A stretch of DNA of 64,000 nucleotides, from contig NZ_MUIN01000010.1 in the NCBI RefSeq assembly GCF_002080045.1, positions 124,001 through 188,000 of the forward strand. The letters are read 5' to 3'. Made by a program: the position numbers and the translations under genes. This DNA is from Pseudomonas sp. Bc-h (lineage in GTDB: Bacteria > Pseudomonadota > Gammaproteobacteria > Pseudomonadales > Pseudomonadaceae). How positions within the stretch are numbered: the stretch's first letter is position 1; each line of letters begins with the position of its first letter. Below, in pieces: positions 17,306-25,997 of this stretch. The notes under the pieces were generated by a model. It was not told the origin of the DNA. It made no database searches and saw nothing but the letters and a program-made list of their open reading frames with translations.

Positions 17306-17599
17306 TTATACAAAGTCCCCCCACATTTCCTTAGCTACAAGACATTCAACCTGCAGCTGCTTAATGTACTAAGTCTAACAAAACCGGGCCTTTGAGCCAA
17401 ACAGTTTTTCTTTTTTTAGTATGCAACTGGTTGCACACTACCCAAGTCCTCATCTGATAGACCAACGTTCAGCGGCACCAGCTCATGTGAAGGGCAAATA
17501 CAGCACCACATACCTCCTGACGCTGAGTACCGGATGAAGTCGACCAAGGATGCGATTCGGGATAAAGTCGGGTGCCCTTCGCATTTCAGATAGATTGTC
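17306..17599. other. Gene-free stretch with a palindrome, inside island left end
   Basis: No gene is supported. TAGTATGCAAC (17417-17427) and GTTGCACACTA (17430-17440) form a dyad with 10 of 11 pairs. TGTACTAAGTCTAAC at 17365-17379 recalls part of the repeat array upstream of gmtY (CACTAAGTCCACTAAC) with a 3-nt gap. Both could be recombinase or regulator sites, but neither is proven. Confidence 0.4.
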
Positions 17600-18091
17600 A
17601 TGTCCTCCACCCCCGATATCCAGAGCCCTCTGACCAACTGGCAGCCCGGGACGCCTATTCCAAGACCGGCCATCATCCCGTTCGAAGACTATGACCAGTA
17701 CCGAGATCCCCCACCAGATGGACTGACTCAAGAGGACGTAGAATTGATGTGGTGGCTGGTTGCATCATGCCATTCAGAGCAGGCTCTTCGACCGAAAATC
17801 CAACAGATTTCAGAGTCTCGCAGCACTTGGAACTGCATCGCCTACCAGCCAATCGCAGATATGCTGGGGAATGGCCGTTATCCCCAGAAATTGGTCATGA
17901 TACTGTTTAAATTACTCCCCGAAGGCGTCTGTGCGCAGATGCATGATGAGAGTAGTCCCTTACACGGAGGCTTGGTCATTCAAACCGAGATGTGGCACTT
18001 GCTGAGCCGTGAGTCCATCGGCTGGTGCCCGATTGATGCGTTACCTCCACACTTGCGCGACATCCGTTTCAGCGCGGATCTGGGTCTTTAA
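17600..18091 (+). CDS. Hypothetical protein
   Basis: This is a 163-aa protein that I do not recognise. It is acidic and proline-rich at the start (PPPDGLTQEDVELMWWLVASCH) and carries several tryptophans and cysteines, including WNCIAY and WCPIDALPPHLRD. No signal peptide or membrane segment is evident. No clear ribosome site precedes the ATG at 17600. It lies at the left end of the accessory DNA, convergent with the antitoxin-like gene and the gmt trio, so it may be cargo of that element. Confidence 0.5.
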   Translation: MSSTPDIQSPLTNWQPGTPIPRPAIIPFEDYDQYRDPPPDGLTQEDVELMWWLVASCHSEQALRPKIQQISESRSTWNCIAYQPIADMLGNGRYPQKLVMILFKLLPEGVCAQMHDESSPLHGGLVIQTEMWHLLSRESIGWCPIDALPPHLRDIRFSADLGL

Positions 18092-18155
18092 GAGAGGTCG
18101 GGGCCGGAGCTGCGTAAGTAATGACCGATCCAATTCAATCAAAGACTCATCAGCA

Positions 18156-18374
18156 TCAGGCGCTGAACCCGTGCTCTAGGCGCCTAACAAAGTCGAGCAC
18201 GAGATCGGTTTCTGCCCGCGTCGCAGTCATGCGGGCCGGCGTCTTGCCGCCGAGGCCTTTGATCGGCTTCAGTATCCACTCGCGAGCACGCACCGTATCG
18301 CCTTCAAACATGCTCAGTGCCGCGTACAGTACCTCCAAGAAGTTTTCTTGCTGATCCTGCGGAAAGGTGCCCAT
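18156..18374 (-). CDS. MbcA/ParS/Xre antitoxin-type toxin-binding domain, orphan
   Basis: This is a 72-aa protein starting at ATG 18374 with an AAGG site about nine bases upstream. It matches the C-terminal toxin-binding domain (DUF2384 type) of MbcA/ParS/Xre antitoxins: the REWILKPIKGLGGKTPARM block followed by ETDLVLDFVRRLEHG is the family pattern. Full antitoxins are usually about 120-160 aa with an N-terminal helix-turn-helix, which is absent here. No RES-domain toxin gene is adjacent. It may be a free-standing partner protein or a remnant. It sits just downstream of gmtX on the same strand. Confidence 0.65.
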   Translation of the reverse strand: MGTFPQDQQENFLEVLYAALSMFEGDTVRAREWILKPIKGLGGKTPARMTATRAETDLVLDFVRRLEHGFSA

Positions 18375-18459
18375 GTCAATACCCTTCAGGTCTGTAGAAC
18401 TCAAAATACAACTGGTCGATAATGCTGGCAGGCCAGCACCTACTCACTACAACGCAACA

Positions 18460-19191
18460 CTACGAGCGCTGAAATTCAGCGGATCGGAGTATGGCATTCA
18501 ACTGTTTTCGCAGCTCCGTGGGGAGCGAGTCTAAAATAAGCTCCAGTTGATCAAGCTCGGTCGAAGTAGCGATTAGGCCAAGAACACCATGTAGCCCGGC
18601 CTCATGAGCGTCGGTGGGCACCTCTATAATTCGCACAGCTTTTATCGTATTAAGTCGAAGTAACTGAAAGAGTTTAAGGATGAGAAACAACTTCTGATTG
18701 AGCTCATCAATGATGGCCCCACCTTCTTCATACTCACCAATGCCCCCCCGTGAGCCTCCGTCCTCTTGGCACGAGTCCAAAGAAATGATTTTAGCCTTCA
18801 AAAGAGTGACCTGGGCAACCAACCCAGCATTTATTGCTTTCAAAACTTCAAGATCCTCCTCAATGACATCATCAGTCATCGAGTTTGATCGAGATACATT
18901 GAAGGCTTGCTCCACGATTTGACGGTAGCTCTCATTTCGAAGAAGTGTGACATGGCTGAAATTTTTGCACTTGCCACTGTGAAATGGCGATGCAGTACTC
19001 TGTGCCTCCGCCTCCCTCAGCTGACCAATAATTTTCGCTAGCGTCTTACAGTACTCGGTGATATTCCGGTACTTATAAGCATCCACAGTCCGCGCCGCGC
19101 TCATCACGAGCCGCTCGGTCGCCGCACCTCTTGCGGCAATGAACGAATCAAAGGTGGAAGATTTTCGGTCGTGCGTTTTCCGATTTTTCAT
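18460..19191 (-). CDS. gmtX: Gamma-mobile-trio protein GmtX
   Basis: This is the third gene of the trio, 243 aa, starting two bases after the GmtZ stop. It has no recognised catalytic motif. The sequence is largely helical: residues about 110-135 (EEDLEVLKAINAGLVAQ) and 160-185 (IIDELNQKLFLILKLFQLL) could form coiled coils. It parallels TnpC of Tn554-like three-gene modules, a small accessory protein beside two tyrosine recombinases. Identification rests on gene order, size and partners, so it is less secure than GmtY. Its GC content is lower than the left chromosome, consistent with transfer. Confidence 0.65.
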   Translation of the reverse strand: MKNRKTHDRKSSTFDSFIAARGAATERLVMSAARTVDAYKYRNITEYCKTLAKIIGQLREAEAQSTASPFHSGKCKNFSHVTLLRNESYRQIVEQAFNVSRSNSMTDDVIEEDLEVLKAINAGLVAQVTLLKAKIISLDSCQEDGGSRGGIGEYEEGGAIIDELNQKLFLILKLFQLLRLNTIKAVRIIEVPTDAHEAGLHGVLGLIATSTELDQLELILDSLPTELRKQLNAILRSAEFQRS

Positions 19192-19193
19192 AG

Positions 19194-22100
19194 CTACCCT
19201 AATAGCCCTAACATAACTGGTGATGGGGCAGCGAGAGCCTTGTTCTGGATCGCCGAATCAGCGCAAATTTTGTAGACCCCAAACTCATCGATAATTCCAC
19301 TACTGACCATGCTTCCGATCAGTGCCCCTACATGATGTGCGGCTGACCTTCCAGACTGAGACGATGTGCGTAGTTTCTTACGAGCGTCAGGCCCGTCCAT
19401 GAGTAGTTCATAACGCAATAGGGACAGTTGGCACTCCAGTTGAGGGCTGTTCGAATCGGGAAATGTCTGCGCATCAACCAGTCGCTTTAGCACTTGAGCT
19501 TCCTCCGGCAAGCCAAACCGTGCGTATTGTTGAATCACTTCACCCCGACGCTGAACCATAAGGGCTTTACCGTCACCCTGCTGCGAAATCTCTACCAATT
19601 GTAATTCAACTGCTTCAAGCAGTAATGCCTGGAATGCAAAATGGTCATGTTCCTTTTCAAGCCGCTCCATGTCAGCGCTTGACCTATGTTCTGGCTTACG
19701 ACTTAACATTTCCTGGATCATCCCGAGAACCCCCAACATAAGTTCTTTGTACTTATCTTTTTGAGCCGAAATTGCGGGCAAATGTACTGCACCTCTAATT
19801 GCAAAAGGGCACCCAGCGCAGTAATTAGGCCCACCAACGATCGCAATCGCCTCCATAGTACAATTGTTGCCGAATGGGCAAATGTGGGTGCTATTGAAGG
19901 CCAACGCGGTCGCCTCTTGAAGCCGAATTAGGTCAACCCCATTCTTCGCAAATTCACCTTTATTATTCTTTGCCCGCTCCAGACTAAACAGCCTATACTT
20001 ATCGATAGCAGCGCCCGGATTGCGCTCAATATCTTGCTGAAGCCTCAAGTTCAGCTGAACGACTGCATTCGTCAAGTTTGGCGCCAGGCCATCGTCAATC
20101 TTTTGCTGATTACTTAACAGAATTTTAGCAAGAATTTGCTCAAAACTCATATCAGGATCATCGTCACCATGAACAGCATAGTAATAAACAAGCTCTTCCG
20201 TTTGCCCAGTAAAGTATTGTCCAACTAGAAATGGAGGCAAGAACTTAATGGCTTCGGTTACAAAACCAGCTCGTAATCCATGGGGAGAGATGGCACGTTT
20301 GAAAGTCTTGCCGGAGTGTGATGCGAGAGCATCGGCACTGTGATTTTCAATAAACTGAATCGGTTGACCAGGATACTGAAGCCAGACAAAATCCTTCAAT
20401 TGATTATCATTTAGTCCAGCTTTTATAAAATATTGCAGGCACAAGAGAAATGAGGTGAATGCCTCATGATTATCCCAGCTGCCAATCCCCTGCTGGAGCC
20501 TGAACAAAGGTCTGAACTGTCCGAACGCGGAACCGTTAGTCCCCCCATACCAAATCTTTTCACTGAAATCTGCATTGGCACACCTGTCATACCATGCCGC
20601 TTGCCTGTGTAGTAAATCCATCACACGTCGGGAAGTAATTGCGCTCCACGACGAGTGAGCTTTGTCAGTAGTCACATAGAGCGGAACCAGTCCACGTCGG
20701 CTGTTAACATCGACGTGGCAGTCATACTCATCTCTATCCAGCCAGATGAGGTGCTGCTGACGTATACCTGTTTCACACATCAACTGGGTGATCCGAACAT
20801 CGTTCATGATGATACGGCTCTCCACCCGATGCTCAAAGACATCTCCGACTTTGCGAACTACTTCCATATCAGCCGCACGATAAAAGCGGGGGATATATTC
20901 GAACCTTACAGGCTTCTGATCGTGATAGAAAATCGGACAGTAACTAAGAGCATCTAGATCCACCGAGGCCATCTTATTACCGTAAACCCCCCAGATTCCG
21001 GCCCACTCCGGCAACTGAGTGAGTTCATCAATAGTCGGATGAACTAACTCACCCGCTAACACACCACCAACCTCGCCATCCGCCATGTCGTTGAGGTGCA
21101 TGGCCAATGCTTCAAGAGAATACAGCATGCTCATAAATGTTGCGAAATACTGCCGTGGAACTGGCTTCTTCGTTGTACCATAGCGCTTTTTCAACCTCGG
21201 ATAACAACCCGGATTGAAAGCGTTCCGTACACGATCTGCATTTGCAAATCGGGCTTGATTTTCGACGATATGATCAAAAAAACTGTCGATCATTTTAATT
21301 CGAGCGTAAAGCGTATCTGCGGCCCAACCACTGGCGAAGGCGAAAGCATTCATAAATTGAACTAGAGTCTGCGGCCTTTTCTTAGTGTAAACGATCAATC
21401 CATCTACGAGATTAGGATCGCCCGCAACAAATAGCTCACAGGAAAAGTCATTCAGGGTTGCAGGAAACTCAGCAAGATGTCCATCCCGAGTTTCAAAAAA
21501 TTTAAAAAGATAGGTAGATGCGTATGCCATGAGCAATGCACGAGGCGGTTGCGAATTTTTATCCTGCTGATATTTTTTAGAACGCACAAAAGAATCATAT
21601 GCGCTATTGAGGAGCTTGGCGAAATCTTTTACCTTGGCCGGCAAGTTAGAAAATCCAACTCCGAACTTTACATCGTTTGGGTCGTCGGCGCTTGTCTTAA
21701 TGCTATAGTCTACTCGAACATGTTGAATTCCACCTACCGTCTCGACCAGTTTCGCCAAACTGTGATCATCTCCCTGGAGAAATCTCAACGACCGATCAAC
21801 CGCACCATCATGTTGGGTTGTCTTCTTACGTGCTACAGGGCTTGAGCGTTCACGCGCAGCACTAGCCTCGGATCGAGATTCCGCAAAAATTTTGGTCGCC
21901 GACTGTTTCTGATCTTCGGAGTCAGAAAGAAAAAGAATGAAATCACTAGGGTAATAGCGAAGTAGCCATTCATTCTCACTTTTGGTACTCGCAGCTTTCA
22001 GTACCCGCATGTCCGATTCAGTAAGATCTGCCGAATCATAGGCCGTTGTACTCAAAAGCAATCGAAACCAATGCGACATTCGCAAGGCACGGTCGGCCTG

Positions 22101-22589
22101 CGACATCCCTCCCTCGTAGCTTAATGAGGAGTGAGTATTAACGCTTCGGACGCGAAGCATTGAAGAACATCCGGAAGATGAGGCCATTTGATCGAGTAAG
22201 TCTTCCTGATGAACCGGTGCAGTAAAATCAGGAGGCAAAATAACTTTTCGTCTGACCCATAGATCAATGAATACCAGTTTGAAAAATGTTCCGGACTTAG
22301 ATTTCGCACCAGGACTTCTGAATGGCCAATTTTCCGGAGTTTGAGAATTTTTATCACGAATACCAAGAAGCATGATATCTTCGATTTGCGCGGCGCCATA
22401 TTTACTGAACGGTGCCAAACCCATTTTTTCAATAGGCTTGATCACTATTGATAGCGGGGTCGTCGTGTCGGACATTGAGTACTTCTGGCGATACATCCGA
22501 CTTACATTCCGCACTGAAATATCGAACTCAGCTCCAATATTATTTTCAGAGACCAGCCATACGGCTTTGGATTTCTCAAGATTGATCAT
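19194..22589 (-). CDS. gmtZ: Gamma-mobile-trio integrase GmtZ
   Basis: This is a very large (1131-aa) recombinase-like protein. Tyrosine-recombinase landmarks are R610 (ETGIRQQHL), the box H770-G-L-R773, and three tyrosines at 802-804 (LVYYYAV). The usual second GHxxxxTT box before the tyrosine is degenerate: it reads FTGQTEELV. A C-terminal cysteine cluster (C904, C910, C924, C927) with CPFGNNC and CAGC spacing looks zinc-binding. It overlaps gmtY by four bases (ATGA) and is followed at once by gmtX. It should act with GmtY in cutting or inserting the element (inference from the trio). The large N-terminal half has no recognised domain. Confidence 0.75.
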   Translation of the reverse strand: MINLEKSKAVWLVSENNIGAEFDISVRNVSRMYRQKYSMSDTTTPLSIVIKPIEKMGLAPFSKYGAAQIEDIMLLGIRDKNSQTPENWPFRSPGAKSKSGTFFKLVFIDLWVRRKVILPPDFTAPVHQEDLLDQMASSSGCSSMLRVRSVNTHSSLSYEGGMSQADRALRMSHWFRLLLSTTAYDSADLTESDMRVLKAASTKSENEWLLRYYPSDFILFLSDSEDQKQSATKIFAESRSEASAARERSSPVARKKTTQHDGAVDRSLRFLQGDDHSLAKLVETVGGIQHVRVDYSIKTSADDPNDVKFGVGFSNLPAKVKDFAKLLNSAYDSFVRSKKYQQDKNSQPPRALLMAYASTYLFKFFETRDGHLAEFPATLNDFSCELFVAGDPNLVDGLIVYTKKRPQTLVQFMNAFAFASGWAADTLYARIKMIDSFFDHIVENQARFANADRVRNAFNPGCYPRLKKRYGTTKKPVPRQYFATFMSMLYSLEALAMHLNDMADGEVGGVLAGELVHPTIDELTQLPEWAGIWGVYGNKMASVDLDALSYCPIFYHDQKPVRFEYIPRFYRAADMEVVRKVGDVFEHRVESRIIMNDVRITQLMCETGIRQQHLIWLDRDEYDCHVDVNSRRGLVPLYVTTDKAHSSWSAITSRRVMDLLHRQAAWYDRCANADFSEKIWYGGTNGSAFGQFRPLFRLQQGIGSWDNHEAFTSFLLCLQYFIKAGLNDNQLKDFVWLQYPGQPIQFIENHSADALASHSGKTFKRAISPHGLRAGFVTEAIKFLPPFLVGQYFTGQTEELVYYYAVHGDDDPDMSFEQILAKILLSNQQKIDDGLAPNLTNAVVQLNLRLQQDIERNPGAAIDKYRLFSLERAKNNKGEFAKNGVDLIRLQEATALAFNSTHICPFGNNCTMEAIAIVGGPNYCAGCPFAIRGAVHLPAISAQKDKYKELMLGVLGMIQEMLSRKPEHRSSADMERLEKEHDHFAFQALLLEAVELQLVEISQQGDGKALMVQRRGEVIQQYARFGLPEEAQVLKRLVDAQTFPDSNSPQLECQLSLLRYELLMDGPDARKKLRTSSQSGRSAAHHVGALIGSMVSSGIIDEFGVYKICADSAIQNKALAAPSPVMLGLLG

Positions 22590-24040
22590 GCGGCCTCCGC
22601 TGTAATTTCAGATTTCAAACGTTTGATCTCATGTTCAAGATGAGCAATCTGGGCTTGACGGACAGTCTTTACCCCTCCATGGAGCTTGGCCAAATTAATC
22701 GCGCAGAGGGTAGACTCCAACATCACGGCATCCTGACGAGCATACTTCTTGGTAGTGGCGACTTTTACGTGCCCCATAAACTGCTTCACCTTATCAATGG
22801 CAATCCCAAACTGGCGGCCACCTGAGTAAGGGTTAGGACAGTGATTAACCAGATAGTAACCATACATGTGACGCAGACTATGAAAACCATAGCTGCGCCC
22901 CGTAAGCTCAAACGCTGCTTTAGCAAAGCGTTCGTAGAGGGCTTGATATGAGTTACACATCGGCTTACCTGATTCCAAGTTCCTAATTAGAAACGGATGC
23001 CTGACAGGAAATGGTCTATGCTTCTGCTTTAAGTACTCATCGGCCTTATACTCAGCCAACGCCATCCAAAACATACTTGCAAATGGCTCGATCATGAACG
23101 TCTTTGGGCTCGCTCTGCCTTTGTGCGGAAGCTCGTTAATCTGATGCTCACCCAAAAATCGAATAAGCTTATCTCTCCTAGTGCCAGGATCGACAATCAA
23201 AACCTGATTCATTTCCGGATGATTGATATTAATCTCAATATCTTCATCCAGCATTGTTTGTGCTTCGGAGATCCGGCAACCAATAGCGGCAATCAAACTC
23301 CAAAGTACTTTATCTCGCAGGGATGGCGCCCGCTCTATTAACTCCTTGCATTTATCGATAGGAAACGTCATTTCGTCGCCGCCAAACTCGTCGGTGTGAG
23401 CGAGCTCTGATCGACGGGCAACTGGCTTAAGCCCTTTGCGCTTAATCTTTTTTGCGCCACCGGCGATGCATCCAGCCAACCAACTATTAGCCTTGATCGC
23501 TTGCCGAACTTTTTGCGGGGATTCTATCGAAACAACTCGCTGAAGGGAGAAACCCGACATTGCCGTAGATGCAATATATCCCCTTTCCTCAAGCTCCAAT
23601 AATCCAGCCCGAAAAGTTTCGCTTGCAGAAATAAATTTATTGACTGCCGCTAGATGAACAATAACAGAGCTGCCACCAAGGCTACGCCCCCCGACTGCCC
23701 GAGCAACCTTTCTCACAACCTCGATGTCACTCAGAGTGCCGAACGTCAAGAAGCTCTCATAGTTTTCCAGAGCATCAAGAAGATCTAAAGATGTCAAACC
23801 ACCCAAAAGATTAGTTAGCGCTTGGATGTAGTTCAGAAATTGTTTGAGCGCGTAACAGTATGCTCTAACTGTCCTATACTTTCTTTCCTTCGCCAAACCG
23901 CGGGTAAAATTGTCAAAGAAAGCAGATAGAAGGGGATCTGAGCATAATAGCCTGAACTGGCTACGACCATCGCGAACGGTAGGGATAAGCTCTACCAACG
24001 GTGCCACCGACCGGGCAGATGACAACGCATTCATATTCAC
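22586..24040 (-). CDS. gmtY: Gamma-mobile-trio tyrosine recombinase GmtY
   Basis: This is a 484-aa tyrosine site-specific recombinase with the full catalytic set: R256 (GCRISEAQ), H387 and R390 (GFHSLRH), H424 (MGHVKVATT) and nucleophile Y433 (KKYARQD). Residues about 35-145 look like the SAM-like core-binding domain (ERKYRTVRAYCYALKQFL). A helical, charged C-terminal tail (462-480) may mediate contacts. It is the first gene of a coupled trio with gmtZ and gmtX. The annotated GTG (24040) has AGG at suitable distance; ATG 24034 is an alternative. A repeat array lies 80-210 nt upstream. This resembles Gamma-Mobile-Trio elements known to carry defence cargo. Confidence 0.82.
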   Translation of the reverse strand: MNMNALSSARSVAPLVELIPTVRDGRSQFRLLCSDPLLSAFFDNFTRGLAKERKYRTVRAYCYALKQFLNYIQALTNLLGGLTSLDLLDALENYESFLTFGTLSDIEVVRKVARAVGGRSLGGSSVIVHLAAVNKFISASETFRAGLLELEERGYIASTAMSGFSLQRVVSIESPQKVRQAIKANSWLAGCIAGGAKKIKRKGLKPVARRSELAHTDEFGGDEMTFPIDKCKELIERAPSLRDKVLWSLIAAIGCRISEAQTMLDEDIEININHPEMNQVLIVDPGTRRDKLIRFLGEHQINELPHKGRASPKTFMIEPFASMFWMALAEYKADEYLKQKHRPFPVRHPFLIRNLESGKPMCNSYQALYERFAKAAFELTGRSYGFHSLRHMYGYYLVNHCPNPYSGGRQFGIAIDKVKQFMGHVKVATTKKYARQDAVMLESTLCAINLAKLHGGVKTVRQAQIAHLEHEIKRLKSEITAEAA

Positions 24041-24121
24041 TTGAAAACCTAAGTCTCACTTAACGTCTTTTTATGCTTCCACAACCCAGACCAGCGCGCA
24101 ACTGTTTTTTTGCATCCTTAG

Positions 24122-24247
24122 TTAGTACACCGAGTGTACTAACTCGGCCGGACAAAGTACACCGAGTATACTAACTCGGCCGGCCAAAGTTCACTAAGTC
24201 CACTAACTGGCCGGCCAAAAAAATCGAAAAACGTAAATGGCCGGCCA
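24122..24247. repeat. Three tandem 31-32-bp repeats with dyads upstream of gmtY
   Basis: Units lie at 24125-24156, 24157-24188 and 24189-24219. Each contains a dyad followed by a GGCCGG block and AAA. In the first, arms TTAGTACAC (24122-24130) and GTGTACTAA (24134-24142) are perfect around CGA. The second has one mismatch and the third more. The perfect 8-mer GGCCGGCC occurs in unit 3 and again at 24239-24246. Such arrays can be recombinase-binding sites at an element end or operators controlling the trio. Confidence 0.85.
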
Positions 24248-24925
24248 CGAAAAACCCAGCGTTCGCGGGCCAAATCAGGTAATTTGGAATTTTTATCGCG
24301 CGCTTTCTAGAGAGTTCAATATTTCAATTAATAGTCGATAAGCCTTGGGTAGTTACCAATTCAAAATCAGAACAGCACCAATTTAAGATTTTTTTCATTC
24401 TGTGTTTCGACGTGGTGACGTCGGTTCGCCCAACACCGCACATGCTAGAGGCATGCTGGGCGTCATCATAGATGACGTTGCTAGCTTCCCAATTCTGAAT
24501 TGAGAACGGATACCGATGCCACGCCAATGCCCAAACCTGGCCTGCAGGCTTTATTTATAATCAAGCGCCATAGAGGGAAGCATTCAAAATCTAAACCAAA
24601 TCCAATGAGCACTGGAATTTTCAGTCGACGCATCACCCGGTCACAAGCTTGTGATCTGGGCTAGTGGCTTGGAATCCTTTTTTAATTCTGAATTGGGGCT
24701 CGAAATTCAGCTGCCGAAGGAGACATGAGTTCTTTGTCCGGGACGGCTAAGCGTGTGTGCATAAGCGGTGGCTCCCATGAGTTCCAAGGCAGTGGTCGCC
24801 GTTAGGCTGGTATCGCAGCTTCCTCACAGAGCTACCCATTCAAAATTAACGGCAATCAACAGCTGCCGTACCTTGTCGTGCTTTGAGAGCTGCACACCAC
24901 CGACGCTATTGCCATCATCTCAAAG
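24248..24925. other. AT-rich gene-free stretch between gmtY array and HAD gene
   Basis: About 680 nt carry no well-supported gene. A 67-codon minus-strand frame (24324-24527) has no ribosome site or family signal. AATTCTGAATTG occurs twice, near 24489 and near 24682. The trio element may end somewhere in this stretch, but no direct repeat marks it clearly. Confidence 0.4.
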
Positions 24926-25561
24926 TCAACCGAGTTTGCTGGCAAGCACGAACTGCGCGAATTCCATGAGGCTACTGAAGCCCGTCTTGCCAGACCTGTC
25001 CAACAGATAACCGCCGATACCCACTGCTCGTGGGCCATCCTGATCGCAACGCAGAGAGTCACCGACCATCAGGACAGTAGGCCCGCTCTCATTGCGAATG
25101 GGCCGGACGCCCATCAGTTCGAAAGTGGTCTGATATATAGCTGGCGAAGGTTTGGCGCACCCAATTTCAAAACTAAAGCCATATCCATGCATACACGGAA
25201 AAAGGCGCCTCACCGCCCCGCCATAGGGCTGAGCAAGGTTAGAGCAGATTCCGACCCTCAACCCTGCCTCCTTAAGCGCACCGACCGCGTCAATCGCATC
25301 AGGGAAAGCCTGAACCCCCGCGAGCTCTTCATCGAGCGCCGACTGAATAGCTTCCAGCTCCTGGGCCGCAATTTTGATTCCAAAATAATCTGCCGCCTCT
25401 GCCAAGCCTAGGCTTTTCGTCATCAGGATAAAGGCATCATCGGCTTGTGGTCTGCGCCCCTGCTGACGGGCTTTTTGATAGATCTGGCGATAGGGATGCA
25501 CGCCATTTTGAATTTTCATAAGCGTCCCGAACGCGTCAAAAATCACACCCTGAACACTCAT
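24926..25561 (-). CDS. HAD-superfamily hydrolase
   Basis: This is a 211-aa haloacid-dehalogenase-type hydrolase. Motif I is FDAFGTLM with nucleophile D9. Motif II is ICSNLAQP, the lysine motif is IGCAKPSPAIYQ and motif IV is VMVGDSLRCDQDG. The cap (about 16-95) is helical. It should act on a small phosphorylated or halogenated molecule in the cytosol; the substrate is unknown. The AAGGAG ribosome site at the minus-strand start is intact, but an IS66 element begins eight bases beyond it, so the native promoter has been displaced by 2.4 kb. Expression may now depend on the insertion sequence. Confidence 0.8.
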   Translation of the reverse strand: MSVQGVIFDAFGTLMKIQNGVHPYRQIYQKARQQGRRPQADDAFILMTKSLGLAEAADYFGIKIAAQELEAIQSALDEELAGVQAFPDAIDAVGALKEAGLRVGICSNLAQPYGGAVRRLFPCMHGYGFSFEIGCAKPSPAIYQTTFELMGVRPIRNESGPTVLMVGDSLRCDQDGPRAVGIGGYLLDRSGKTGFSSLMEFAQFVLASKLG

Positions 25562-25676
25562 CTACTCTCCTTAACCGTAAGCGTCCGGCGAACTCACCTT
25601 CCGAACTCCAGCATTAAGGGCGATGGTGTCCGCGTATTTTTAAGCGGACGCGATCACCCTCATCGCCAGGATTTCC

Positions 25677-25997
25677 ATGCGCCAACGAAGCTCTTATCCG
25701 AAACCGTTCAAAGCCCAGGTCGTTCAGGAATGCCTGCAACCTGGCGCAACCGTGTCCAGTGTCGCCATCAACCACGGCATCAATGCCAACGTCATCCGCA
25801 AATGGCTACCGCTCTATCGAGATCAGCCCGCAGCGGCTTCACTACCAGCTTTCGTCCCGCTAAAAGCCGCACCTAAACGGCCAGTCGAAGCGTCAGTGAT
25901 CATCGAGTTGCCCGTGGCCGGGCAAGTGATCACGGTGAAATGGCCAGCCTCGGATCCCGAGGGTTGTGCGCAATTTATTCGGGCTGTGGCTCAATGA
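25677..25997 (+). CDS. tnpA: IS66 family protein TnpA
   Basis: This is a 106-aa DNA-binding accessory protein of IS66 elements. The N-terminal helix-turn-helix region reads FKAQVVQECLQPGATVSSVA, then HGINANVIRKWL, as in IS3/IS66 OrfA proteins. The C-terminal half (IIELPVAGQVITVKWP) is the usual TnpA tail. It overlaps tnpB by four bases (ATGA), so the two are translationally coupled. It is intact. Confidence 0.92.
   Translation: MRQRSSYPKPFKAQVVQECLQPGATVSSVAINHGINANVIRKWLPLYRDQPAAASLPAFVPLKAAPKRPVEASVIIELPVAGQVITVKWPASDPEGCAQFIRAVAQ

Noticed and set aside
17280..17360. A complete tRNA gene
   Set aside because: Only the T-arm, acceptor 3' strand and CCA fit. No anticodon arm, D-arm or 5' acceptor strand can be found upstream on the minus strand.
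24324..24527. 67-codon minus-strand frame upstream of gmtY
   Set aside because: No ribosome site, no recognisable domain and no supporting neighbour.
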